Below, piece after piece: positions 49,182 through 58,605 of a DNA stretch of 64,000 nt; the first letter of the stretch is position 1; the number at the start of each line of letters is the position of its first letter. Made by a program: the position numbers and the translations under genes. The notes beneath the pieces were generated by a model, which saw only the letters and a program-made list of their open reading frames with translations, had not been told where the DNA came from and made no database searches. Source of the DNA: Clostridium bowmanii (GTDB lineage: Bacteria > Bacillota > Clostridia > Clostridiales > Clostridiaceae); NCBI RefSeq assembly GCF_018861315.1, contig NZ_JAHLDL010000009.1, positions 1 to 64,000 on the forward strand. Direction: 5' to 3'.

Positions 49182-51506
49182 TTATAGTGTTTTTAAAATA
49201 GCATTATGGATTATAAAATTCAGAGTATCTTTAGGCTCATTAAAACTTTCTCTTAACCTCTGTATAAATTTATTCTGAATTTCACTTAAATCAACATCCT
49301 TCAATTGATGTTTTGTCTTGATTTCATCAATTGTTTTCTCAATATTTTCTTTGTAAAATAAGAGTACTATATCTTTTTTAATAGATAATTCAAAAACTAA
49401 TAATAATTTCATATACTCATCTTTATTTAGCTCTAAACCATTATTTTTTAAAGCTCTAGATAAAAACTCTAAAGATTTATTTAATTGATTTGTATACATT
49501 TTAATATCTTCATTGCCTAGAATAAAGGCTAGCATTGCTTTTGTAGTATACTTTATATTTGATTCAAGGCTGTCTTCCACATTAATACCAAAAGCTCCAC
49601 TAGCAAATTGATTAGATGCTAAGACTTTTAATAACTGATTTCTTTTATAATCAGAATATTTATTATTATCTTCTTTTACTATTGATAAATCCTTATAATA
49701 AAACGCTGTTGATTCAGATTCACTATCTAAACTTTCATAGGAAAGCTCTAAGCTTTTCGTGGTTTTAACAGGTAAAATTTCTCTTATTCTTATGCCTAAG
49801 ATTGGGTCTTCCATTTCTTCATAAAGAATAAATGATGTTTCTTTACAAATTATTCCTACCTTTTTAGAAATTTCAACAATCTTATTATACATTGCCTCTT
49901 GAAGTTCGCCTCGTTCATATTTAACTCTATGTTGAAGGGATTCTATACGTTTTTTATACCATATTTTTTCAATCAAATTAACATTTTCTTCTAATTCAAG
50001 GTCATTGAGAGTAATTATTCTTTGAATTCTATCCTTTCCCACTTTTCCTTTTAATATTATAACTCCGCCCACTTCTCCATTAATTTTAGCAAAAACTGAA
50101 AATGGTTCTTTGTCATACATGTATTTTATAGTTCTTGGGAATGTTGTTTCCACATTCATTTTACCCCAATCAATTTCAATATCAGTAATTTGAGGATTTT
50201 TTATTCTATTAAATTGTTTAAGCACAATATCTTCAATTCTCTCACCTGGGTAAATAACCTCTGCTGCTCCATAAGAAATACGAGCTAATTTATTTATAAA
50301 ATAACTATTTACTGAAGTATCTATACCAAAAGGGAAAATTCTACTTTCTTTAATATTATCGTCTACAAAATCAAGAATTTCTTTTTCATTTTCCACCAAA
50401 TCATCTGTGAACAAGAATATTATATTTTCTTCTTTTTCACTTTTCCCCAGTAGCGCAAACTTAATTGCATCAAAAATCACTGCATTTTTTTCTGCTTTAA
50501 GTTCTTCGATCCATTTACTAGCACTACTTAGATTCTCTTCATTAAAATCAACTTTTGTCTCTTTAGAAAAATAATGAAGTTTATCTCCAAAAGCTGAAAT
50601 ATTAAAGGTATCTCCTAAGGACAAGTTTCTCAAACATAGCTGCAGTGCGTTTTTGCCCTCTATTAATTTATTACCGTCCATTGATCGTGATACATCTAAA
50701 AGGAATATATAATTTGCACCAGTAGATTTTTGCTCTATTTCAATTTCTGGTATAAATCTCAAATATAAAATTCCTTTATCATCCCTAGGATAGTCATAAA
50801 TCATTCCCGTAGTTTCTATTTTTTCTAGTTCTTCTAGTGTAATTTCCAAATCTTTATCCATTTTTTGATTGTTTCCATCTAATGTCACTTTATATAAATT
50901 ATTTTCTTCATATTCCACCTTTATTTTATGAGAAGGGCACTTAAATTCTAATTTTGTTAGTGATTCAACGAGTAGCCTTAAAGTAAATTTGTAATTATTA
51001 TCTTTAGGGATATTTCTCTCTTTACTAGATAGTAATTTATTGTTCTTAGAAAGATTTATTGGAGCTATTATTGTTGGAATAATTAATTTTAAGTTTCTAT
51101 TTTCATAACTAAGTTCTTCTATATAAGACACTTTTATTTTTACGACTTCATTAGGAATTATCTTGCCAATAACTATTCTAAATATATTATCACTGAATTC
51201 TTCCATGAGAAAAGTATTATTATCCTTTTGGTTAAAATTTTCATATATCTTATTTGCCTCATCTTTATCTTGTATTAGCCCCTTTATAGTTCTCCCACCA
51301 AGTACTGCTTCAAAACCAGATATAACTGCTCTCTCTGGTATTGGGAAAGTATAAATTGCTTCTACATCATTTGTTCCTTTATTCTCATATACGTGGTCAA
51401 TAGTGTATTCAGCAAATTCCCCACATAAATTTCCTCTTATATTAACTTCCTTTAAAACTATATTGTTTTTGGATTCTTTTCCATGGTTTGTTTTATTAAT
51501 TACCAT
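49182..51506 (-). CDS. VIT and von Willebrand factor A domain protein
   Basis: This is a 774-residue protein. Residues about 10-135 form a VIT domain (NIRGNLCGEFAEYTIDHVYENKG ... YTFPIPERAVISGFEA), as in inter-alpha-trypsin inhibitor heavy chains. A vWA domain follows near residue 270 with the metal-ion-dependent adhesion motif DVSRSMDG (DxSxS) and a later TDD. The C-terminal 250 residues are helical and unassigned. There is no signal peptide, so it is probably cytoplasmic. Function in bacteria is largely unknown. It is transcribed alone. Confidence 0.88.
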   Translation of the reverse strand: MVINKTNHGKESKNNIVLKEVNIRGNLCGEFAEYTIDHVYENKGTNDVEAIYTFPIPERAVISGFEAVLGGRTIKGLIQDKDEANKIYENFNQKDNNTFLMEEFSDNIFRIVIGKIIPNEVVKIKVSYIEELSYENRNLKLIIPTIIAPINLSKNNKLLSSKERNIPKDNNYKFTLRLLVESLTKLEFKCPSHKIKVEYEENNLYKVTLDGNNQKMDKDLEITLEELEKIETTGMIYDYPRDDKGILYLRFIPEIEIEQKSTGANYIFLLDVSRSMDGNKLIEGKNALQLCLRNLSLGDTFNISAFGDKLHYFSKETKVDFNEENLSSASKWIEELKAEKNAVIFDAIKFALLGKSEKEENIIFLFTDDLVENEKEILDFVDDNIKESRIFPFGIDTSVNSYFINKLARISYGAAEVIYPGERIEDIVLKQFNRIKNPQITDIEIDWGKMNVETTFPRTIKYMYDKEPFSVFAKINGEVGGVIILKGKVGKDRIQRIITLNDLELEENVNLIEKIWYKKRIESLQHRVKYERGELQEAMYNKIVEISKKVGIICKETSFILYEEMEDPILGIRIREILPVKTTKSLELSYESLDSESESTAFYYKDLSIVKEDNNKYSDYKRNQLLKVLASNQFASGAFGINVEDSLESNIKYTTKAMLAFILGNEDIKMYTNQLNKSLEFLSRALKNNGLELNKDEYMKLLLVFELSIKKDIVLLFYKENIEKTIDEIKTKHQLKDVDLSEIQNKFIQRLRESFNEPKDTLNFIIHNAILKTL

Positions 51507-51721
51507 TGTACCCCTCCTGATTTTATATTTTAAAGACTTAACAGAATCTTTAAAATATTATACATATATTTTATCATTAATATTAAAATTAGTCTTTGAA
51601 TTTTTAAACAATTTTATTATAAATATATATATACTATTTTATGCAAATTCTAATAGTTATATGTGACAGGCACTATAGTAAAGAAATTTTCAACTGATTT
51701 AATTTAAAATTCAATTCTACC

Positions 51722-51750
51722 TTGAGTAACTTAAATTTATACCTTATAAT
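51722..51750 (+). promoter_or_regulatory. Promoter of the phosphofructokinase gene
   Basis: TTGAGT, 17 bases, TATAAT, about 65 bases before the ATG. No gene is seen in 51507-51813. Confidence 0.6.
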
Positions 51751-51813
51751 TAATTAGTAGATTCTATGAATTGTAATCACAATAATATTCCGATTGAAAG
51801 GGGAAATTCTTAA

Positions 51814-53043
51814 ATGAAAAATTGTATAGTAGCGCAATCAGGAGGTCCAACTTCTGTAATTAATGCTAGTGCTATGGGAGTTCTAGAGGAAAACAATAGC
51901 TCTCACTATTATGATAATGTTTATGCTGGCATAAATGGCATACAAGGTATTTTAAATAACCACATTGTAAACCTATCCACCCTACCCTATGATGAGGTTA
52001 AAGGATTAAAATATACCCCTTCATCTGGCCTAGGTTCTTGCAGATATAAACTTAAGTCCTATGATAAAAGTCCTGAAGAGTACCTAAAACTTTTTGAATT
52101 ATTAGAGGAACACGAAATAAAAACCTTCTTCTATATCGGAGGTAACGATTCACAAGATACTGTACATAAATTTAGTATCTACGCAAGAGAGCATAATAAG
52201 GATGTTAAATTTATTGGCATTCCTAAAACTATAGATAATGACCTGCCAATTATGGATCATACCCCTGGCTTTGGAAGTGCAGCCAAACTAATTGCTACTT
52301 CTGTTCTTGAAAACTTCCTAGATGCAAGTGTGTATCCTGCAAAAGGAGTATTTATACTTGAAACTATGGGACGAGATACTGGTTGGCTAGCTGCTAGTGC
52401 TTGCGTTGCAACTATTAACGGTATTCCTGCTGCTGATTTCATATATCTTCCTGAAGTTGCTTTTAGTGCAGAGAAATTCTTGAAAGATGTAAGTAAAAAA
52501 CTTACTGAAAAAAATCATGTTTTCGTAGTAGTATCTGAGGGCATAAGAACTAAAGAAGGCAAATTTATAGGTGAGGCTTCTTCCACTGGACTTGATAAAT
52601 TTGGTCATGCTCAATTAGGTGGTGTTTGTGCCTTTCTTAAAAATTTAATTTTAGAAACCAATACGGCTGAAAAGGTTAGAGTTTTAGAGCTTTCTACAAT
52701 TCAGCGTTGTTCAATGCACTGTGCCTCACAAACAGATATCGATGAAGCCTTTGAAGTAGGAAAAGCTGCCGTTTCTTATTCTATTGAAGGAATAAGCGGT
52801 AACATGATAGGTATAAGAAGACTTTCAAACTCGCCATATACCTCTGAGCCTTTTGCACTTGAAACCTCAAAGGTTGCTAATAACATTAAATACTTCCCAC
52901 TTGAATGGATTAATAAAGAGGGAAATAATGTTACCAGAGAAGCCTATGAATACACCTTACCATTAATAATGGGGGAACCAAAAATTTCTATAGAAAATGG
53001 TCTTCCAAAATACACATTTTTAGAACAAGCCTTTAATAAATAA
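51814..53043 (+). CDS. pfp: 6-phosphofructokinase, probably diphosphate-dependent
   Basis: This is a 409-residue phosphofructokinase-fold enzyme. The nucleotide/PPi site reads GGNDS (109-113), with Asp where ATP-dependent enzymes have Gly in GGDGS. The catalytic block is PKTIDND (137-143), with Lys where the ATP type has a Gly (GTIDND). Both changes are the known marks of PPi-dependent enzymes. MGRDTGWLA near residue 190 binds fructose 6-phosphate. AAAGGGGAA precedes the ATG. The main ATP-type pfkA is presumably elsewhere. Confidence 0.88.
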   Translation: MKNCIVAQSGGPTSVINASAMGVLEENNSSHYYDNVYAGINGIQGILNNHIVNLSTLPYDEVKGLKYTPSSGLGSCRYKLKSYDKSPEEYLKLFELLEEHEIKTFFYIGGNDSQDTVHKFSIYAREHNKDVKFIGIPKTIDNDLPIMDHTPGFGSAAKLIATSVLENFLDASVYPAKGVFILETMGRDTGWLAASACVATINGIPAADFIYLPEVAFSAEKFLKDVSKKLTEKNHVFVVVSEGIRTKEGKFIGEASSTGLDKFGHAQLGGVCAFLKNLILETNTAEKVRVLELSTIQRCSMHCASQTDIDEAFEVGKAAVSYSIEGISGNMIGIRRLSNSPYTSEPFALETSKVANNIKYFPLEWINKEGNNVTREAYEYTLPLIMGEPKISIENGLPKYTFLEQAFNK

Positions 53044-53055
53044 AAACAAGGCACT

Positions 53056-53120
53056 AAAAAAAGTATATATTACGCGTATTGCAATACGATTAATGCATTA
53101 TACGTAATATATTCTTTTTT
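53056..53120. repeat. Fold-back palindrome family, short form E (65 bp)
   Basis: The ends AAAAGTATATATTACG / CGTAATATATTCTTTT match the outer arms of copies A-D. The interior with the conserved loop is missing and replaced by a CGTATTGCAATACG core. It lies 12 bases after the phosphofructokinase stop codon. Confidence 0.7.
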
Positions 53121-53189
53121 TTACACATAAAAACATTTGTTAGCAAATAAAAATTTCCAAATGTTATATAAACTCTCATCTATAAAAAA

Positions 53190-53226
53190 GTTATCCACAT
53201 TATTTTCCGCAAGCTGTTTACTATAA
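53190..53226 (+). promoter_or_regulatory. DnaA box with conserved flank, copy 2
   Basis: TTATCCACA (53191-53199) followed by TTTTCCGCAAGCTGTTT, similar to 38512-38548 (TTTCGCAAACTGTTT). Confidence 0.5.
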
Positions 53227-53230
53227 AATA

Positions 53231-53266
53231 AAAAAAGTCCTACGAAAAAAATCTCATAGAACTTTT
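53231..53266 (-). terminator. Terminator of the 212-residue membrane protein gene
   Basis: On the minus strand AAAAGTTCTATG pairs (with G-U) with CGTAGGACTTTT, then a T run. Confidence 0.75.
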
Positions 53267-53282
53267 CTGAACATATCACATA

Positions 53283-53921
53283 CTAAAATAGTGGATTTTC
53301 GTTACCATATTTAAAATAAATTAATGAATTCAAAAACCTTTGGTATTTATTGATTTCAGAGCTAACTTCTCTTCCTCTGAAAACTACCATTGAAATAACT
53401 TCCCATAAAAATACCCATCCACCAATATTAAATCCCTGTTGTATTGTTCCTAAAATTATATTGTCACCAACTATTGTAGTCAAAAAAACAGATACTGCCA
53501 GCAGGCTAAGTGATGTGAGTAAATATTGAAACAGTTTACGATAATTATTATTTAAAACTTTGATTTCTTGATGTAAATAAAAAGAATAATAGGTTTTTAT
53601 ACCTGCAATTAGCAATTCTTCTCTGTTTACGTCTTTTTCCTCTTTTGGTAAGTAAAAGCATATATCTACTCCATGTTTAGCGGGAATCTCTTCAAAACAG
53701 TTTTCAAGAAAATTTGCCAAATCCGGATCCATGTCTCTTTTTTTAAAAGGAGCATGATCCCAATCATTAAATATGTCATTATACTTGTCTAAAGCTACTT
53801 GTATAACGTAATTTCCTGTACTAGAATTTTTCTCGTAAATTTTTTGAAGATAATCATTTTTTTTAGCCTTCATGGTTTTTTCCTTCCATTTACTATTCAT
53901 GTTCTGCAATACATTTTGCAT
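53283..53921 (-). CDS. Membrane protein of unknown function, 212 residues
   Basis: I do not recognise this gene by name. Residues 1-125 are soluble, with a conserved-looking block WDHAPFKKRDMDPDLANFLENCFEEIP. Two membrane helices follow (LLTSLSLLAVSVFLTTIVG and GFNIGGWVFLWEVISMVVF), then a basic cytoplasmic end. The run of Asp, Glu and Pro residues before the helices suggests a folded domain. It sits alone between convergent pfp and the pilin genes, behind its own terminator. Confidence 0.6.
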   Translation of the reverse strand: MQNVLQNMNSKWKEKTMKAKKNDYLQKIYEKNSSTGNYVIQVALDKYNDIFNDWDHAPFKKRDMDPDLANFLENCFEEIPAKHGVDICFYLPKEEKDVNREELLIAGIKTYYSFYLHQEIKVLNNNYRKLFQYLLTSLSLLAVSVFLTTIVGDNIILGTIQQGFNIGGWVFLWEVISMVVFRGREVSSEINKYQRFLNSLIYFKYGNENPLF

Positions 53922-54098
53922 ATTATCAACCCTTCATAACAATACAGTTATGTCTCATTATACACCGACTCCTGACAATAGCCAAATAGGACCATTCCAG
54001 ATAGCTTACGGATTATTGAAACTATTCAAGTTATGCTCACGTTTCCGTTAAAGTCCTTATGTTTAGACCTATATATATTTCATAAAAATTTATACTGC

Positions 54099-54875
54099 TT
54101 AGTTCAATGTATTTAAGTACCAATTTAAAATTCTATCGCCCCAAATCATCATTAATAGTGATGACATTATTATAGATGGGCCAAAAGGCATTTCGGACCT
54201 ACCATTTTTCTTTCTAAACATTAATAAATAAACACCAATAATTCCGCCAATTATAAAAGAAAAGAACAGCATCAAGAGTGTTAATTTAAAACCTAGAAAC
54301 AGACCACAAAGTCCACAAATCTCTGCATCACCCCAGCCCATACCCTCGGTTCCAATAATAAGTTTTGATAATAAAATGATTGTGGCTATAGTACCTGCAC
54401 CTAATAGTGCGCCATAAATATATGTAGCAATTGGTTCTCCCAGGTAAAAATATGCTCCTAGTAAAATAATACCTGCAGCTATTGCAAGCCAAGTAGTTGC
54501 AGTATATACTTCCATAGTATCATAATCTATCATAGCTATAACAATTAAAAAGGGTATAAATATTAAATACTTTAAGAGATAAATACTCATCCCATATTGA
54601 AAATAGGTTAATAAAAAAAGTATAGCCGTAACTGATTCTACCAATGCATACCTAATAGATATCTTTTCCTTACAGTTTCTGCATTTACCTCTTAAAAAAA
54701 TCCAGCTAATTACTGGTATAAGATCATAAAACTTAATATCATTTCCACAAGAAGTACAATGAGAGGCTGGATATGCTATACTTTCTCCTCTTGGAATTCT
54801 GTAAATACATACATTTAAAAAGCTTCCTATTAATAGTCCTAAAATAAAAATAGTTATTGGGAAAATGCTTTTCAT
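54099..54875 (-). CDS. Type IV prepilin peptidase (A24 family)
   Basis: This 258-residue, multi-pass membrane aspartic protease cleaves and N-methylates prepilins. The cytoplasmic zinc-like loop holds two Cys pairs (CTSCGN and CRNCKE). The two catalytic Asp residues are in DYDTMEV and GWGDAEI. About eight helices and the full methyltransferase-linked N-terminal domain are present. The pilin gene lies 256 bases upstream on the same strand and is the probable substrate. Confidence 0.93.
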   Translation of the reverse strand: MKSIFPITIFILGLLIGSFLNVCIYRIPRGESIAYPASHCTSCGNDIKFYDLIPVISWIFLRGKCRNCKEKISIRYALVESVTAILFLLTYFQYGMSIYLLKYLIFIPFLIVIAMIDYDTMEVYTATTWLAIAAGIILLGAYFYLGEPIATYIYGALLGAGTIATIILLSKLIIGTEGMGWGDAEICGLCGLFLGFKLTLLMLFFSFIIGGIIGVYLLMFRKKNGRSEMPFGPSIIMSSLLMMIWGDRILNWYLNTLN

Positions 54876-55083
54876 TGAAACACCTCATCTAATATTATTT
54901 AGTCTAATTATGCAGGGTATTTTGGATAGAAACATTAATGGTGTGCGAATATACCTGCTAAACTAACCATTATTATTTTATAACTATTTTAAGCTTAGCA
55001 CAACATTATTTTGCATAAATCGTTATAATTTTACATCTTAAAATAATGTTTAGTATTGTTTTATAATAATGAAATAATTTAAT

Positions 55084-55107
55084 GTCCAAAGTCGTAAAAC
55101 TTTGGAC
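55084..55107 (-). terminator. Hairpin after the pilin gene
   Basis: GTCCAAAGT / ACTTTGGAC, six-base loop; the T run is weak. It may separate pilin from prepilin peptidase expression. Confidence 0.55.
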
Positions 55108-55131
55108 AGGTCAATCTGACACAAAATAAGT

Positions 55132-55578
55132 TTAATTAGTTACTGGTGCTACTGGTGCTACTGGTGCTACTGGTGGTGTAGGATAAACCAATGGTGTTGT
55201 TGTTGGATACAATGTAAAAGTACCAGCCGGATTAGTGCTAAGAACTGTAACCACAACATTGTCACTAGCATCGATTTGAACTTTGAATACACCATCCTTA
55301 ACAGCCTTAGTAACAGGTACTGTTTGAAGATAACCCTTTATATCGTCACCTAAAACAGCTGCCGATGTATAGGCGCTTTTAGTAATTTTTTCTTGAGCAA
55401 TAAGTGCTACCGTTGCATCAGCAATAACCTTTGCACTAGCAATATCAGCTTTTATTTTAGCATCCTTTTGAATCTCTCCATACTTAGGTACTGCAATAGC
55501 AGCCAATACTGCAATAATTGAAATTACAATTATAAGCTCAATCAGGGTAAATCCTTTTTTCTTTTTAACATTTTTCAT
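55132..55578 (-). CDS. Type IV pilin with Pro-Val-Ala tail
   Basis: This is a 148-residue prepilin with the short basic leader MKNVKKKKG and the methylation-site motif FTLIELIIVISIIAVL, whose Glu is position 5 of the mature pilin. A helix and a globular head follow. The C-terminus PTPPVAPVAPVAPVTN is encoded by 9-bp direct repeats. It is the probable major or minor pilin processed by the neighbouring peptidase. No assembly ATPase is in the window. Confidence 0.9.
   Translation of the reverse strand: MKNVKKKKGFTLIELIIVISIIAVLAAIAVPKYGEIQKDAKIKADIASAKVIADATVALIAQEKITKSAYTSAAVLGDDIKGYLQTVPVTKAVKDGVFKVQIDASDNVVVTVLSTNPAGTFTLYPTTTPLVYPTPPVAPVAPVAPVTN
55142..55177. repeat. Tandem 9-bp repeat in the pilin C-terminus
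   Basis: ACTGGTGCT occurs three times in a row, then ACTGGTGGT, encoding the PVA units of the tail. Slippage would change tail length without a frameshift. Confidence 0.9.
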
Positions 55579-55785
55579 AGTTCATAATTCCTCCTGCTCT
55601 TTTGTTTTTTTTATTTAAACTTCTTTTGGAAGCTAATAACATTTTCATAAATTGAGTTCCACAGTTCAAAATTTTAGGTAAATATTACTTCCACTAAGAA
55701 TATTGCCAGAAGAATTAGAAGATATACCATTAAATTTCCAAATTTTAAAAAAATTTTATATTGTTAATAAAAATTATTGTTGAGC

Positions 55786-55835
55786 AAAAAAAACAAATAG
55801 TCCTCTCCAAATAAAATGGATTAGACTATCTATTT
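55786..55835 (-). terminator. Terminator of the adenine deaminase gene
   Basis: On the minus strand ATAGTC/GACTAT and TCCA/TGGA form an interrupted stem followed by eight T. Confidence 0.75.
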
Positions 55836-55854
55836 TTGAATTTAATAATATCAG

Positions 55855-57582
55855 CTATTCTTTCAAATTTATATTTTTTTCGTTATTTGACATAAGTTCT
55901 ATAAAAGCGAATTTTTTATAATGAAACAATCCTCTAGTAGTGATTTTAACTTCAGGTATTACTGGAAGTGCCATAAAAGATAAACTTATAAAAGGATCAT
56001 ATTCATCCCGTACTCCAAAACTTCTAGCCATTCTATTGAGCCTCTTCAGGTTTTCTGCCACCATATAAGGGGATTCAAAAGTCATTATTCCTGCAATCGG
56101 CAAATTTAATTGAGCAATCACCTTTCCCTCTGACACCATAGCTATACCACCACCAGTAGAGACAAGAGTATTAACTGCCACCTCCATATCCTTATCATTG
56201 TCCCCTACCACAATAATATTATGAGAATCATGAGCTATAGTTTGTGCAATAGCGCAATGTTTTAAGCCTAATCCTTCTATAAAACCAACAAAGTGCTTAC
56301 CTGTATTATGATGTCTTTCAAAAACTGCTACTTTTAATATATCTTTTTCAATAGTTTTCTTTATATATCCAAGTTCATTTTCTACTTTTCTCTGCACTAG
56401 CTTAGTTTCCAGGGAATTTGGGATTAATTTTATAACATTTATATTTTCAGTCCCACTTTGGACTTTGAAAATTTCACTGTTTACGAAATCCATATGCATA
56501 GAAGAATTTATTTTTAAGTTTAAATATTTTTTACTTTGTAATTCTGTATACTCTTTACCATTTTTTATAATTTTCTTTATGTTTAAGCCTTTTAAATCTT
56601 CAAATAGCACTAAATCTGCTTTATACCCTGGTGCTATTGCTCCTCTATCCTTTAAATCATAACACTGAGCTGCATTAAATGAGGCCATTATATATGCTTT
56701 TATAGGATTAAGCCCCTGTTTTATAGAAATTCTAATACAATTATCTATAGAACCAACTTCTAATAAATCGTCTATATGCCTATCATCTGTGCAAAATAAA
56801 AATCTTCCAAAATTATGATTGTTAACAGCCGGAAGTATGTCCTTTAAATTTCTTGCCGCAGAGCCTTCCCTTAGCATAATATACATCCCCCTACTAACTT
56901 TAAGTGTGGCATCCTTAACATTAGTACTTTCATGATCTGTTCTTACACCGCAACTTAAGTATGCGTTTAATTCTCTCTGCGTAATGATAGGACAGTGTCC
57001 ATCGATATGTTTATACCTAGCTATATCTATTTTTTTTAATATATTTTCGTCTGCATTTATAACTGCAGGAACATTCATTACTTCCCCAAGACCCAATACC
57101 CTATTATTATTTATTAATTTTACCAAATCTTCAGCATTAAGAACACAAGCACTATCCTCAACCTGTGTGGCGGGAACACAAGAAGGTAGCATAAAAAAGA
57201 TATCTATAGGTGCAGGCTCACTATTTTTTAGCATAAATTCAATACCATTAGTTCCTTCTACATTAGCTATTTCATGCGGATCCGCTATTACTGTAGTTAC
57301 CCCTTTTTTAATTACAACCCTTGCAAACTGCTCTGGCATAATCATGGAAGATTCTATGTGCACATGAGCATCAATAAAGCCCGGTGTCACATATAAATCT
57401 GTACAATCAATTTCTTCTTCACCCTTGTATTCACCAATCCCTACGATAGTATCACCTACTATAGCAATATCCCCTCGATCTATAGATGCAGTAAATACAT
57501 TAATAAAATTTGCATTTTTCAAAACCAAGTCTGCTTTCATCCTTAGCATTGCCGCATCGATGTTTCTCTTAACTTTCTCCAC
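55855..57582 (-). CDS. ade: Adenine deaminase
   Basis: This 575-residue metal-dependent amidohydrolase converts adenine to hypoxanthine in purine salvage. Signature blocks are PGFIDAHVHIESSM (metal His pair), VIADPHEIANVEG, HCPIITQRELNAYLSCG and FCTDDRHIDDL (catalytic Asp region). A GTG start at 57582 behind AAGGGGGG is chosen; the open frame continues upstream to 57615 but would place that ribosome site inside the gene. No purine riboswitch is visible in the 90 bases upstream. Monocistronic. Confidence 0.93.
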   Translation of the reverse strand: MEKVKRNIDAAMLRMKADLVLKNANFINVFTASIDRGDIAIVGDTIVGIGEYKGEEEIDCTDLYVTPGFIDAHVHIESSMIMPEQFARVVIKKGVTTVIADPHEIANVEGTNGIEFMLKNSEPAPIDIFFMLPSCVPATQVEDSACVLNAEDLVKLINNNRVLGLGEVMNVPAVINADENILKKIDIARYKHIDGHCPIITQRELNAYLSCGVRTDHESTNVKDATLKVSRGMYIMLREGSAARNLKDILPAVNNHNFGRFLFCTDDRHIDDLLEVGSIDNCIRISIKQGLNPIKAYIMASFNAAQCYDLKDRGAIAPGYKADLVLFEDLKGLNIKKIIKNGKEYTELQSKKYLNLKINSSMHMDFVNSEIFKVQSGTENINVIKLIPNSLETKLVQRKVENELGYIKKTIEKDILKVAVFERHHNTGKHFVGFIEGLGLKHCAIAQTIAHDSHNIIVVGDNDKDMEVAVNTLVSTGGGIAMVSEGKVIAQLNLPIAGIMTFESPYMVAENLKRLNRMARSFGVRDEYDPFISLSFMALPVIPEVKITTRGLFHYKKFAFIELMSNNEKNINLKE

Positions 57583-57689
57583 AAGCTTTCCCCCCTTCAA
57601 TATTTTTTCACACACCTTCTATTAAATTATTACTGAAAGGGTCACAGTATGCCTCATTGCTATGTTAAGTATTTATTTTCTTTGAGAAT

Positions 57690-57717
57690 AAAAAAACACA
57701 GCTACTACTGTGCTGTG
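57690..57717 (-). terminator. Terminator overlapping the end of the first YprB-like gene
   Basis: CACAGC / GCTGTG stem, nine-base loop, then seven T on the minus strand. The stop codon lies in the loop. Confidence 0.75.
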
Positions 57718-58436
57718 ATTTCTTCTTTTTTTAGCTCTATTCTATTATACCAATCTATATATATATAAAATAAACTAACAACATCCTGCTGGTTATATAA
57801 CAGTATTTTATCTTTTTTTTCTTGTGGCATTCTGTTTATATAATCATCATCTTTTACGATTTTTCCAAAGGTTTTAGCTAAATTAGAGCCACTAATTAAT
57901 TCACTTTCCCGATCAATATCGAATATTTTTTCCAGAGCCTTAAGCCCAATACAACTTCCTTCAGCTTTTTCATAACATTTTTGTAAATCTATTTCTCCAA
58001 AATAACCTTCTAATATGAAATCCGTTTTATGTGCTTTTAACAAATAGTTTATCACTGTAAAATCATTGTTTCCAGAAAACGTAACTATGTATTTTTTATT
58101 ATACTTAATTTTCATTTCTTCAAAATAATTTTTAGCTAAGGATAATATTTCTATAGCATCTTTTTTATTTTCTGCCATATACTGAGTAACCTTTAGTTCA
58201 TTTGTAATTTCATCATAAACACAACATCCAAAAACCCCAATACATATAGGCTTCTTATAAATGTAATGTTCTAAATCAAAAAACAATGCATCTTTAAATA
58301 GTTGTTTATTTCCGTCTATGGTAAGGGACCCTTCTGTGCAAATTTCTCCCACCTTAACACTACTAAGTTTTGTAATCACAATATCACTCTTTTCTACTAA
58401 GTTTACTAACTTCAATACCAAGTTATTAGAGAACAA
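57705..58436 (-). CDS. YprB-like DEDD exonuclease (RNase H fold), paralogue 1
   Basis: This 243-residue protein has acidic residues spaced as in DEDD 3'-5' exonucleases: FFDLEHY (D-x-E), FSGNNDF and YNQQDV near the end (Y-x-x-x-D). The layout matches the YprB/RNase-H-like domain (ribonuclease H-like family). It is divergently placed from the feo operon and resembles the gene at 61037, although the two share only the motif pattern. Substrate unknown. Confidence 0.7.
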   Translation of the reverse strand: MFSNNLVLKLVNLVEKSDIVITKLSSVKVGEICTEGSLTIDGNKQLFKDALFFDLEHYIYKKPICIGVFGCCVYDEITNELKVTQYMAENKKDAIEILSLAKNYFEEMKIKYNKKYIVTFSGNNDFTVINYLLKAHKTDFILEGYFGEIDLQKCYEKAEGSCIGLKALEKIFDIDRESELISGSNLAKTFGKIVKDDDYINRMPQEKKDKILLYNQQDVVSLFYIYIDWYNRIELKKEEITAQ

Positions 58437-58549
58437 AACCGTAAATTTGCATATTTCTAATTTAAAACTCTGCTCTACTTATATGTTATCACAATTCTAC
58501 TATTATTTGAAAGTATTTTAAAAAATTTTATATATTCCATGTTATTTTA

Positions 58550-58599
58550 TTGACACTAATAGAGAATGATGTTAAAATGATATTGAGAATTATTTTCAA
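58550..58599 (+). promoter_or_regulatory. feo promoter with Fur box
   Basis: TTGACA (58550-58555), 17 bases, TAAAAT (58573-58578). The inverted repeat TGAGAAT-T-ATTTTCA (58584-58598) fits the 7-1-7 Fur consensus at 12 of 14 positions and overlaps the predicted transcription start, so iron-bound Fur should repress. Confidence 0.75.
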
Positions 58600-58605
58600 T
58601 AAGGG

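Noticed and set aside
57616-57704. Possible purine riboswitch upstream of adenine deaminase
   Set aside because: The space is too short and lacks the conserved junction sequences.
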